Shown here: piece after piece, positions 15,358-24,311 of the stretch | Numbering within the stretch: position 1 is the stretch's first letter | Layout of the letters: every line of letters starts with the position of its first letter | NCBI GenBank assembly: GCA_963667435.1 | Contig: OY763414.1 | Location: 682,001-746,000 of the forward strand | From: Marispirochaeta sp963667435 | GTDB taxonomy: Bacteria > Spirochaetota > Spirochaetia > JC444 > Marispirochaetaceae | Length of the DNA: 64,000 nucleotides | Reading direction: 5' to 3' | Translations under genes and position numbers: made by a program | Notes under the pieces: generated by a model | What the model saw: only the letters and a program-made list of their open reading frames with translations | Told to the model about the DNA's origin: nothing | Databases searched by the model: none

Positions 15358-17235
15358 CTATACGCCCAGTCTGTTTATAATTGTGTCCAGCATGGAATTG
15401 AAGGTACTGACAAATCTTGCTGCCGCGTTATATCCGTGCTGAAACTTGATCAGTTGCGAAAATTCTTCATCTATATTTACCCCGGAAAGCGCTTCTTTCA
15501 TGCCTTCCAGTTCCTTCATGACCAGATTTTCAGTTTCAGCGGTTCTTTTTGCCTGTTCTCCCTTTAAACCAACATCCGCAATGGTTTCTGCGAAAAAGTC
15601 ATCAAAGCTCATTAAATTACCCAGCAGAACTGGTTTAGTTCGTAGTTGAGCCACTGACAGCGCCGCACTTCCATCACCTGGATTAGCGGGTCTGCCGTTT
15701 TCACCAAAACCCGCAGCCAGCCGGTTTACATCGTTCTTTATTGCTGAGTTTATCTCTATCCAGCCGGATGGATGTGCTATAGGTGCAACAGAATAGGAAT
15801 CTCCGCCACCCCGGAAAGCGGTCACTGCATTAGCCTGTGCCCAGTCGAAGGCACCTTCCGCCCCGCTCTGCTGCAGGATGCCGGAATAGCCTGCAAGAAA
15901 CTGCCCGGAATCCTCCACATGGCGCATAACAAAATCCGGGTTGTTACGGTCTGATGCCGGTAATGCCTTCAGGGTCATCTGGCCCGAACGGTTTAAACGG
16001 GCAACTATTTCGGATCCAGACCGGTTGATACGGTTTATTACATCTCCAACAGTATCAGTAGGATTATAGGCAATCTCACGATTACCATCCGGTCCGGACA
16101 AGGTAATTGTTCCTGCCAGGCCGATATGATCCTGCAGATCAAGTTGTGTATTTCCCGTAACCCTGAAAATATAGGAGGAGTCAAAATTGCCGTCACCGTT
16201 TCTATCATAATTACCGGCTACATCGGTAACAAAGGGCACTTCTTCAAAGAATTTCTCACCCTTTTCACCGTTTAAACCGTATGCCGATGTGTGTATTTCG
16301 TTCACCAGATCTATATAGTTCATGGCAAGAACATCAAGCTTCTGTATTTCACCCCGGATATCACCATCCCGCAGGTCCAGAAGAGCCTGGATTTTACCTC
16401 CGGTAAAATGTGCCTCTTCACCGTTCTCCGCCCAGACCACAGCAGAATAACCTTCGTTTACCGGGTCCGGCTGAACCCGCAAAGGATGTATAACCCGGCC
16501 CTGCATAAGGTGAAGCCCCTGTGTGTGTACGGTGAATTCATCCGGATCCCGATTATCCACTGTTATGTTCATTATTCCTGAAAGCTCTTTAATAAGCAGA
16601 TCACGCCTGTCCAGAAGATCATTGGGATTGTCGCCAAGTGCCTCAACCTTTACAATTTCCTCGTTAAGGGAACGTACATCGTTGAGAATTGAATTAGCCC
16701 GCCCGACAGTGACCTGAACATCTTCATCAACCATGGTTCTCAGCTCTTTCATACGGCTGTACTGATGGTTGATTCCATTCATCAGAGTTTCACCCCGCTG
16801 AACAACTGCCTGCCGAGCTGCAGCTTCCTGAGGATGAATGCTCAGCTCCTGCCATCCATCCCAGAACTGGTCCATAAGAGTACGCACAGATGATTCAGTA
16901 GGTTCGTTATAAACCTGCTCCAGCTGCAGCATATAATTATCACGGGTATCCCAATATCCACGGCCATTGGCACGACCAACAATTTTGCCCTCTAAAAGCT
17001 CATCATGAACCCGTTCAATCCTTGTAATATCAACTCCCTGACCAATCTGTCCAGGGGTATTCTCCCGATTCAGCTGGGGCATGTAGAGAGGATCTGTTGG
17101 TTTAAATTGTACCCGCTGACGGGAATATCCTTCAACGGATGCATTACTTAGGTTATGCCCCACGGTGGTCATGCCCTGAGTATGTGCAATGAGACTTCGT
17201 TTACCAATTTCTATGCCGGAAAAAGTTGACTGCAT
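15358..17235 (-). CDS. flgK: Flagellar hook-associated protein FlgK
   Basis: 625 residues. N-terminal FlgK region with SLIAHTQGMTTVGHNLSNAS and EGYSRQRV; C-terminal region with NIDEEFSQLIKFQHGYNAAA and ending FNSMLDTIINRLGV, the classic FlgK terminus. It forms the first junction layer on the hook. The middle (about 330-460) is the variable domain. The ribosome site is AAGGAG. It lies 12 bases after the FlgN-like gene, its expected chaperone. Confidence 0.96.
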   Translation of the reverse strand: MQSTFSGIEIGKRSLIAHTQGMTTVGHNLSNASVEGYSRQRVQFKPTDPLYMPQLNRENTPGQIGQGVDITRIERVHDELLEGKIVGRANGRGYWDTRDNYMLQLEQVYNEPTESSVRTLMDQFWDGWQELSIHPQEAAARQAVVQRGETLMNGINHQYSRMKELRTMVDEDVQVTVGRANSILNDVRSLNEEIVKVEALGDNPNDLLDRRDLLIKELSGIMNITVDNRDPDEFTVHTQGLHLMQGRVIHPLRVQPDPVNEGYSAVVWAENGEEAHFTGGKIQALLDLRDGDIRGEIQKLDVLAMNYIDLVNEIHTSAYGLNGEKGEKFFEEVPFVTDVAGNYDRNGDGNFDSSYIFRVTGNTQLDLQDHIGLAGTITLSGPDGNREIAYNPTDTVGDVINRINRSGSEIVARLNRSGQMTLKALPASDRNNPDFVMRHVEDSGQFLAGYSGILQQSGAEGAFDWAQANAVTAFRGGGDSYSVAPIAHPSGWIEINSAIKNDVNRLAAGFGENGRPANPGDGSAALSVAQLRTKPVLLGNLMSFDDFFAETIADVGLKGEQAKRTAETENLVMKELEGMKEALSGVNIDEEFSQLIKFQHGYNAAARFVSTFNSMLDTIINRLGV

Positions 17236-17247
17236 GGCGCAAACTCC

Positions 17248-17754
17248 TTACAGGTGGTGGTTAACAACCAGCGGTTCAGTATCGGCGGCTTTTGCAGTAC
17301 CCCGCCTTGAATAGAGCTTACCCTTACGGTAGGGGAAGAGTTCGTTGAGCACTGTCTGCATGGTTTCACTGACACTTCTGATATGAGAATCAAGACTCCA
17401 GGTAAGTCCTCGAATCTTTACAGTGGCAAATTTCAGACTGCGATAGAGTTCGGCACATTCTGAGCGCAGGTCTTCATCCAGAGAACAGATAGCCTGATAA
17501 AACGGAAGTTCTTCGCCGTTTGCGTTTCTGCCGCAGAAATTCGCATATATTTCATTACGCTTTTTTTCTGTTGAGTCTATCCAGTCCGCCAGCCTGTTCA
17601 TCTCTTCTATAAGATCTGAGAGATTTTCCCAATTACTGGTTTTGAGAGTTTCCTGGAGGATTTCCTCTTTTGCCCGAAACTCTTCAAGCAGAATGATCTC
17701 CTGCTTCATGATTTCCATCAGACTAATAACTGTTCCGGTACACTTAGATGCCAT
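17248..17754 (-). CDS. flgN: FlgN-like flagellar chaperone
   Basis: 168 residues, helical, with the FlgN-type long antiparallel helices (EIILLEEFRAKEEILQETLK and LADWIDSTEKKRNEIY). FlgN binds the C-terminus of FlgK and FlgL and delivers them to the export gate. The C-terminus carries the short LYSRRGTA motif common in FlgN homologues. It is the first gene of the operon and sits directly behind a candidate sigma-28 promoter, with GAGGAG before ATG 17754. Confidence 0.8.
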   Translation of the reverse strand: MASKCTGTVISLMEIMKQEIILLEEFRAKEEILQETLKTSNWENLSDLIEEMNRLADWIDSTEKKRNEIYANFCGRNANGEELPFYQAICSLDEDLRSECAELYRSLKFATVKIRGLTWSLDSHIRSVSETMQTVLNELFPYRKGKLYSRRGTAKAADTEPLVVNHHL

Positions 17755-17773
17755 AGATACTCCTCTATTTCTA

Positions 17774-17800
17774 TAATCGGCCTGTTTTGAAGGTCGATTA
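17774..17800 (-). promoter_or_regulatory. Candidate sigma-28 (FliA) promoter of flgN operon
   Basis: On the minus strand TAAT (17797-17800), 15 bases, GCCGATTA (17774-17781). The spirochaete form of the flagellar promoter is TAAA-N15-GCCGATAA. It lies 20 bases before the flgN start and fits late flagellar genes. Confidence 0.5.
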
Positions 17801-17831
17801 ACAAAAAAAAGGAGGTGAATTATAAGAGAAA

Positions 17832-19244
17832 TTACTGTTTTCGAATGATTTTAAGATCGTTATTCAGCATGCTGTTTCCTGGAATCTCCTCAAGGGCTGA
17901 AAGAACAACCTGCTCTGCCTCGGCAGTACGACCGGCACGGTACAGCTCTACAAACTGGTTATGGACGAAAGCTGCCGCGTTATATGTGAATACTTCCATT
18001 GCCCGTACAAGCCTTGCATCTCTGCTTCCTGAAACCGGACTGTTGCGCAGGTACCGCAGAGCTTCAAGATCACCAATACTCTTCTCAAGCACCTGCGCCT
18101 GGCGTATATGAAGAATCACCAGATACTGGTTATAGATCTCGGCGGAAATGAGTCCCTCCGTCTTCAGTCCTTCAAGTTCGGCCAGGGCTTCCGGGGGTTG
18201 CTGTTTTTCGGTTATCTCGTACATAAGCCGTTCACCTACAATCTGGCGATATGTTATCCCCCGGTCAGACTGTAAATCGCCGCTGTCTACCCTTGATGCT
18301 ATCTCATCAAGAACCTTCCGGGATCCCGCCTGCCCCTTTAAACTCACCGCTGCATTGTACACCAGAGTATCGATAATATTTTTATAGTCTGCGTCACGTC
18401 CCCAGTGGCTTCGCACCATGTCCAGAAAATCAAGGGCTTCAAGATAACGTCCCCTTCCGTTCATTATTGATGCGAAGTTTATAAACTCCTTGCGCATCTC
18501 AGCTGCAGTGCGTTCGGTTGCGGCAAGCGCGTTGCGATCAACAGCAAGAGGCACAGAGAGGTCAATCCTGTTCTCTTTCTGCAGAACTGATATCCGGTTC
18601 TGCAGTATGAGCCCTATTAGTTCAAGGGGCTCAATACTCGTTCGCAACCGGTAATTACCCGGAGGAACATAAGTAAAACCCGTCTGTCCGAAAGCATTGC
18701 TGAATTCCCGTTTCTGTCCGGGATTGTATCCATGGGGATTGGTTGTCTCCACATCGATACCGTTATCTTCATATGGCAGATGGCAAAATGCATGATCCGG
18801 AGTGACAACGCCCTCAACATTCAATCCCCGTGAGACAGCGGCAATCATGTATATCACCGCACTGGATACACAGTTGTACCTGCCTGAATCAATCAGCGTA
18901 TCAATCCTGGTTTGGGGTTCCTGGTATTGGGAAAAAATATTCTCATGCAGAAAAAGAAGTATACCTTCTCCTTCGGGGATATCTGCCGGAAGTGTTTCAA
19001 GATAGCCCGGGAGAGGAGCAAGAGCCTGTTCAATTTTTTCTCGATACGCATGGATTCCCCGTTCCGAAACCCCGGATGCATACAAAGAAAGTTCAATGAG
19101 CTTTCCGGGGGGAATTGTGCCCTCCCGGGGGATATTGCCGGTCCATCCTGAAGGTTCAATTACCGGATAATCTGCATAGAGACCTGCTGCCGTAATTAGA
19201 ATATACAGCAGTATATATATAGCTTTTTCAGCGAGCCTTCCCAT
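17832..19244 (-). CDS. Secreted transglutaminase-like protein with TPR-type tail
   Basis: 470 residues from ATG 19244; longer upstream frames only run antisense through trxB. An N-terminal hydrophobic segment (AIYILLYILITAAGLYA) looks like a signal peptide cleaved after AGLYA. Residues about 95-190 hold a transglutaminase-like core: RYNCVSSAVIY with the candidate catalytic Cys, DHAFCHLPY with the His and NGIDVETT with the acidic residue. The remaining 250 residues are helical, TPR-like (ALDFLDMVRSHWGRD; AAAFVHNQFVELYRAGRTAE). Such proteins are thought to be envelope proteases or amidases, but the substrate is unknown. It is divergent from trxB. Confidence 0.7.
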   Translation of the reverse strand: MGRLAEKAIYILLYILITAAGLYADYPVIEPSGWTGNIPREGTIPPGKLIELSLYASGVSERGIHAYREKIEQALAPLPGYLETLPADIPEGEGILLFLHENIFSQYQEPQTRIDTLIDSGRYNCVSSAVIYMIAAVSRGLNVEGVVTPDHAFCHLPYEDNGIDVETTNPHGYNPGQKREFSNAFGQTGFTYVPPGNYRLRTSIEPLELIGLILQNRISVLQKENRIDLSVPLAVDRNALAATERTAAEMRKEFINFASIMNGRGRYLEALDFLDMVRSHWGRDADYKNIIDTLVYNAAVSLKGQAGSRKVLDEIASRVDSGDLQSDRGITYRQIVGERLMYEITEKQQPPEALAELEGLKTEGLISAEIYNQYLVILHIRQAQVLEKSIGDLEALRYLRNSPVSGSRDARLVRAMEVFTYNAAAFVHNQFVELYRAGRTAEAEQVVLSALEEIPGNSMLNNDLKIIRKQ

Positions 19245-19314
19245 AAAATAAATATTACGAGTATAATTGCAGCTGTTCAAGTCGTATTCCGGCCTGATGA
19301 TAAGGAGATTATAT

Positions 19315-20241
19315 ATGCAGCAGCGTGACCTGGTAATAATTGGAGCCGGAACAGCTGGTTTGAGTGCAGCCCAGCATGCCCGGGAAGCCGGACTTGATAC
19401 ACTGGTTATTGAAGAGATGGCCCCCGGCGGACAAACATTGACCATTAGTGAATTGCAGAATTTTCCCGGATGTGGTGAAGGTGTCACCGGGATAGAGTTT
19501 GCCATGGGACTGGAAAAACAGACCCGCAGCTTCGGAGTTGAATTCCTCAATTCTCCCGCCCTGTCCATAGAAAAAAAGAATGACAGGTTCATTATTCAGT
19601 CTCCCAAGGACGATATCGAAGCCGGAGCGGTTATTCTGGCAACCGGTTCCGCCAAAAAGAAAGCAGACATTCCCGGAGAATCCGAGTTAAGCGGCAAAGG
19701 GGTTTCCTACTGTGCGACTTGCGACGGCCCGTTTTTCAAAAATAAACGTATACTGGTTGTCGGCGGCGGAGATTCCGCCTGCGATGAAGCAACCTATTTG
19801 GCAAAGCTGTCCAGCAGGGTTACCCTGGTACACCGGCAGGAAAAACTTGAGGCCAGGGCAGCTCTCGCGGAAAAAGTACTCAATAATCCCAATATTACCG
19901 TAAGACTCAACACCCGCGTTGCCGCCATACGGGGAGAGAAGAAGGTTGAATCAGTCATTCTGGAAAATCATACTCCAGGAGGAGAAACACTCCCGGTGGA
20001 AGGGGTGTTTATTTTTACCGGCAGTTCACCCAGAAGCGAGCTCGCGCCGCAGGAAATCAGCAAAGACAAGGAAGGACACATTATTACCGATGAAATGATG
20101 CACTCAAGTCTTCCCGGTTTTTTCGCCGCCGGAGAAGTCCGCAACACTCCGTTCAGGCAACTCGTGGTGGCCGCCGGAGAGGGTGCAGTCGCTGCGATGG
20201 GTGCAGCCAGGTATATTGCCGGGCTGAATGGGGAGAACTGA
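19315..20241 (+). CDS. trxB: Thioredoxin reductase
   Basis: 308 residues, normal for bacterial TrxB. FAD-binding motif IIGAGTAGLSAAQ at the N-terminus, redox-active CATC in SYCATCDGPFF near residue 135, NADPH motif VVGGGDSACDEA near 150, and a C-terminal FAD contact (FFAAGEVR). It reduces thioredoxin with NADPH. I start it at ATG 19315 behind AAGGAG (19302-19307). A TATAAT at 19262-19267 may be its -10 box; I find no clear -35. The glycosidase gene begins inside its last 14 bases. Confidence 0.95.
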   Translation: MQQRDLVIIGAGTAGLSAAQHAREAGLDTLVIEEMAPGGQTLTISELQNFPGCGEGVTGIEFAMGLEKQTRSFGVEFLNSPALSIEKKNDRFIIQSPKDDIEAGAVILATGSAKKKADIPGESELSGKGVSYCATCDGPFFKNKRILVVGGGDSACDEATYLAKLSSRVTLVHRQEKLEARAALAEKVLNNPNITVRLNTRVAAIRGEKKVESVILENHTPGGETLPVEGVFIFTGSSPRSELAPQEISKDKEGHIITDEMMHSSLPGFFAAGEVRNTPFRQLVVAAGEGAVAAMGAARYIAGLNGEN

Positions 20242-21910
20242 TATTAACCGTTTTCTGCTGTCTTTCCTTCTCCTTTGCTCTTCCCTTCTCTACTGCGATG
20301 ACCCTTTCTGGGATATTGATCTCCGGCATGGATCCCGGGCAGATGAGATAATTCGGTCGATGACAGATAACGAGCTTCTTGGACAGGTATTCATGATCGG
20401 ATTTACCGGTCCCGGGGCGGATCCGGTGATCATCGACTGGATACGGAATAAACACATTGGCGGGGTCAAAATATTCGGCTGGAACGGCGAAAATCTGCGC
20501 CTGTTAACTGAAGCTGCAGGGACTATGCAGAAAACCGCCCTGGCGGGATCAACGGGTATTCCCCTTTTTATAGCTACCGATCAGGAAGGTGGGTGGGTTC
20601 GCCACGTAAAGGGTGCTACATCGACAACTCCTGGAAACATGAGTATAGGTGCAACAGGGCTGCCCTATGATGCCTACCGTACGGGAAAACTGATTGGTTC
20701 AGAGTTGAGAGCGCTTGGAATCAACATGAACTTTGCCCCGGATGTCGATGTATATGTTAACCCGGAAGCTCATGTTATAGGTCCGAGGGCATTCTCATCG
20801 GACCCTATGGAAACCGCTGTGTTGAGTCAGGCATACTTTCATGGCATGCGCTCCCAGGGAATTATCTGCACTGCAAAGCATTTTCCGGGACACGGAAACG
20901 CAGATAAAGATTCACATGGAAGTCTGCCCATAATAAGGGATTCCCTTGATACAATACTGGATAGGGATCTCGTCCCCTACCGGATGCTCATTCCCGAGGG
21001 ACTGCCGGCAATAATGACAGGTCATCTGGCATTTCCCCTGATTACCGGAGACAACACACCTGCTTCACTCTCTTCCGTACTGGTAACAGGAGTACTCAGA
21101 GAGGATCTGGGATTTAAAAGGCTTATTATCACCGATGATCTTCGCATGAACGGAGCCCAGTATAACGGTGAAGGAGTACCTCAGGCAGCGGAAGATGCAC
21201 TGCGTGCGGGAAACGATATGATTTTAATATCTCAGGACCGCTGGCTTCATCAGCGTGTATGGGACCATCTCTACAGTCGGCTCAAACAGGACAAGACATT
21301 TCGCCTTCGGCTGGAAGAAGCAGTTAAGCATATTCTACAGGTTAAGGAGGAATACCTAATTCCGGACTGGAAAGTTCCTTTTAATCCGGATCCTGATGTA
21401 CTGGACAGTGCAATTCCTGCTGACGAAGAATATCTTTTCCAGCAGGCATCCAGAGCTATCACCGCAGTAGCATCAGAATCTCTGCCGGTTTCCCGGGATG
21501 AGAGAATTCTTCTAACCGGGCAGTTGGGCGGATTTTTCAAGGCCGGGAGAAGCAAGTACCCCGGCGCTTCTGTTTTCGAATACAGCTATAATCCCTTTTA
21601 CAGTGCACCGGAAGGTGCTGTTTCGGGCATTCTTGCCAGAGCCGCCCGGGTAGACAGGATCGTTTTCTGTCTGGCAACTCCCGGAAGCTTTGAAGTGCTG
21701 AAACAAGTAATACAGGCAGACAGGGAAATTTTAAAAAAGATTGCTGTAATATCTGTACTTACCCCAGTATATCTTAAAGAATTAAATGAGATACCCGCTG
21801 CTCTTGCAGCCTACGGTATGGGAGATGAATCCTTTGAAGCAGCCTTCGCAGCCCTGGCCGGCGAGTTTATTCCACGGGGCAAACTGCCTCTCGACAAGCA
21901 GATGGACTAG
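20228..21910 (+). CDS. Family 3 glycoside hydrolase, NagZ-like beta-N-acetylhexosaminidase
   Basis: 560 residues. N-terminal signal-peptide-like segment (FLLSFLLLCSSLLYC), then a GH3 TIM barrel: DQEGGWVRHV, NFAPDVDVYVN, and KHFPGHGNADKDSH, which holds the Asp-x-His acid/base dyad typical of NagZ-type enzymes. The nucleophile is probably an Asp in IITDDLRMNG. A C-terminal domain of about 170 residues follows. NagZ cleaves N-acetylglucosamine from muropeptides; here export to the envelope would let it act on peptidoglycan or other glycans. The Cys at the end of the leader has a Tyr before it, a poor lipobox. It overlaps trxB by 14 bases. Confidence 0.88.
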   Translation: MGRTDINRFLLSFLLLCSSLLYCDDPFWDIDLRHGSRADEIIRSMTDNELLGQVFMIGFTGPGADPVIIDWIRNKHIGGVKIFGWNGENLRLLTEAAGTMQKTALAGSTGIPLFIATDQEGGWVRHVKGATSTTPGNMSIGATGLPYDAYRTGKLIGSELRALGINMNFAPDVDVYVNPEAHVIGPRAFSSDPMETAVLSQAYFHGMRSQGIICTAKHFPGHGNADKDSHGSLPIIRDSLDTILDRDLVPYRMLIPEGLPAIMTGHLAFPLITGDNTPASLSSVLVTGVLREDLGFKRLIITDDLRMNGAQYNGEGVPQAAEDALRAGNDMILISQDRWLHQRVWDHLYSRLKQDKTFRLRLEEAVKHILQVKEEYLIPDWKVPFNPDPDVLDSAIPADEEYLFQQASRAITAVASESLPVSRDERILLTGQLGGFFKAGRSKYPGASVFEYSYNPFYSAPEGAVSGILARAARVDRIVFCLATPGSFEVLKQVIQADREILKKIAVISVLTPVYLKELNEIPAALAAYGMGDESFEAAFAALAGEFIPRGKLPLDKQMD

Positions 21911-21925
21911 AACAGCAGGCCGTCC

Positions 21926-22780
21926 ATGACATGGGAGATCAAGCCTTTTCATGCTGCAGAAACTGCAGCCATCACCACGTACCTTCTTGATAACGAAGAA
22001 TACTGGACAGGCCTTACAGGAAGATTGTTTAGAAACAGACGACTTATCATTCCTGCCCATACAAATGATATTCATACCATACATGAAGGAAACAGCCTGT
22101 ACGGAGTGGTATATAACAACTCAGACGGTTATACCTTCCCGGCCGTTCAGTGGCCGTGGGCAAACGGTACAGAAGAAGCATTGAAGGAGCTTTTTACAGG
22201 GATGAAAAAAATCACCACCCTGTTAGGAGACTCTCATGTTGTGGATCTGTGTATACTGCATCGCCATAAACAGCCGGCCTACCGGGTTGATTATCTGCTT
22301 ATGGCACGCCCTGTATCAAATACACTGATTCCCGAACAAACGCCCGGAGGGGAGGAAATTCTGCTCGCAGACAGATCCATGGCAAGAGCCTTGTATCCGC
22401 TGCAGAGGGATTACGAAAAAGAGGAAGTGCTGCTGCAGCCGGAAAAATTCAATTCACTTATCTGCATGACCCACTTAAAAGAAACCCTCGGTAATCAGAT
22501 AGTGTATACCGCCCGAAGGAACCGTCAGTTTATTGCCAAGGCAGGGACAAATGCCCGGGGAGTAAACTGGTCCCAGATAGGCGGTGTTTATACAGTACCG
22601 GAACTGCGCAGTCAGGGAATATCACGGAGATTGATGCAGCGGATACTTATCAGCCTATCTGGTGTCGGCCAGGGCGCAAGCCTGTTTGTAAAAAGAAACA
22701 ACTTACCTGCAGTACATCTCTACCGTAAGCTAAGGTTTAACGAACTGGCACACTTCAGCATTGCCTACTTTCTGAAATAG
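21926..22780 (+). CDS. GNAT-family N-acetyltransferase
   Basis: 284 residues. The C-terminal third carries the GNAT acetyl-CoA site (GGVYTVPELRSQGISRRLMQ, near residues 210-235), followed by NNLPAVHLYRKLRFN. The N-terminal 180 residues resemble the extra domain of two-domain GNAT proteins with no assigned substrate. It follows the glycosidase by 15 bases, so a role in handling amino sugars or muropeptides is possible but unproven. Confidence 0.8.
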   Translation: MTWEIKPFHAAETAAITTYLLDNEEYWTGLTGRLFRNRRLIIPAHTNDIHTIHEGNSLYGVVYNNSDGYTFPAVQWPWANGTEEALKELFTGMKKITTLLGDSHVVDLCILHRHKQPAYRVDYLLMARPVSNTLIPEQTPGGEEILLADRSMARALYPLQRDYEKEEVLLQPEKFNSLICMTHLKETLGNQIVYTARRNRQFIAKAGTNARGVNWSQIGGVYTVPELRSQGISRRLMQRILISLSGVGQGASLFVKRNNLPAVHLYRKLRFNELAHFSIAYFLK

Positions 22781-22833
22781 AAAACCATCATAACACTCGC
22801 CTAAAAGAGTTCTTCCAGCTATACTCACTCTTC

Positions 22834-24309
22834 ATGAGCAGAGAGCAACCTGTGAAGATTCTCATGATCGCAAGCGAAGCAGTCCCCTACGCCAAATCCG
22901 GCGGGCTGGCAGATATGACCGGATCACTGACACGACACTTGTCGCTGATGGGTCATGATGTCCGCCTTCTGCTCCCGGCCTACGGAGAGCAGAAAAGCGA
23001 ACACCCTTGTATCGAATTCCCGGTAAAAGTGGGATTCAAGGACGAGACTGTTCGCTGCACTACTGAAACGCTTCCCGACTGCAATGCACCTGTATACCGT
23101 CTGTTACACCCGCTCTTTTCCCGCGAAGGAATATACGGCAATAACGAGCAGGAATTTTTTGCGGATAACAGCAAGCGTTTCACTCTGCTCTCCAGAGCAG
23201 CCTTTTCACTTATGGACTGTATTGGCTGGACTGCCGAGATTCTTCATTCGCATGACTGGCCGACCGCTCTAATTCCTGTATATCTGTCATCACTGGAATC
23301 AAAGTTCCGGCAGCAGGGAACAGTCTCAATTTTTACTATCCATAATATCGGATATCAGGGGGTATTTTCTCTTCACGATCTCCATTACACCCGTCTTATG
23401 CTGAAGGATTTTTCCCGTAACCCGGAAGATACCCCCGATCAGCTTAATTACCTTAGAACAGGAATAATCAGCGCCGATTACATAACCACTGTATCTCCCA
23501 GCTATGCAAGTGAAATTCAGACACCGCAGTATGGATACGGCCTTGAAGCAGAACTGCAGAAACGGCGTGAAAATCTTTTCGGCATAATTAACGGAATAGA
23601 CACGGACACCTGGAATCCCCAGACTGATCCTCTGCTGACTCAACACTTCAGCATCACCAGCCTTCAAGGTAAAGCACTGCTGAAACAGGAGCTGCAGAAA
23701 CATGCCGGGCTGCCTGAAGATGCTGCAATCCCCCTGATCGGTATAGTGTCCAGGCTGGTGGAACAGAAAGGGATGCGTGAGCTATGCGGTCCCGGGGAAG
23801 ACTCGCTGGAAAGAATACTCAGAGAATTGGGATGCCAGATGGTAATTCTCGGAACCGGTGAAAAATGGTGTGAAGAGACCCTGGAAGTGCTGGACCGCCG
23901 CTTTCCAAATCTTTCAGTTCAAATCGGGTTCTCTGAAGAATATGCCCACCTTATTGAGGCAGGATCAGATTTCTTCCTCATGCCGTCAAGGTATGAACCT
24001 TGCGGCTTGAACCAGATGTATTCACTGCGTTATGGAACTATTCCGGTTGTTCGAAAAACCGGAGGGCTTGCCGACACAGTAATTGACCTAAGCGAGACTG
24101 AACAGAATCCCAACGGATTCATTTTTGACCAACCACGGGGGGAAGCAATCTATCAGGCAGTATCCAGAGCTGTTCATACCTACAGAAACGAGACTGATAC
24201 AATCAGTACCATGAGGCAGAACGGTATGTCGGCAGATTTCTCATGGAAGCATTCTGCAAGGCGATATCTTGAGCTGTACCGCTATGCTTTACGCCAGAGA
24301 AATGAGTGA
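22834..24309 (+). CDS. glgA: Glycogen synthase
   Basis: 491 residues, GT5 family length. ADP-glucose-binding KSGGLAD at residues 20-26, IHNIGYQGVF, and the C-terminal nucleotide site SRYEPCGLNQMYSLRYG followed by TGGLADTV. It elongates alpha-1,4-glucan from ADP-glucose, supplied by GlgC encoded 3.5 kb downstream. There is no good ribosome site; a TATACT at 22820-22825 lies eight bases before ATG 22834 but the -35 is poor. It ends two bases from the convergent mrfB gene without a terminator. Confidence 0.95.
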   Translation: MSREQPVKILMIASEAVPYAKSGGLADMTGSLTRHLSLMGHDVRLLLPAYGEQKSEHPCIEFPVKVGFKDETVRCTTETLPDCNAPVYRLLHPLFSREGIYGNNEQEFFADNSKRFTLLSRAAFSLMDCIGWTAEILHSHDWPTALIPVYLSSLESKFRQQGTVSIFTIHNIGYQGVFSLHDLHYTRLMLKDFSRNPEDTPDQLNYLRTGIISADYITTVSPSYASEIQTPQYGYGLEAELQKRRENLFGIINGIDTDTWNPQTDPLLTQHFSITSLQGKALLKQELQKHAGLPEDAAIPLIGIVSRLVEQKGMRELCGPGEDSLERILRELGCQMVILGTGEKWCEETLEVLDRRFPNLSVQIGFSEEYAHLIEAGSDFFLMPSRYEPCGLNQMYSLRYGTIPVVRKTGGLADTVIDLSETEQNPNGFIFDQPRGEAIYQAVSRAVHTYRNETDTISTMRQNGMSADFSWKHSARRYLELYRYALRQRNE

Positions 24310-24311
24310 TT

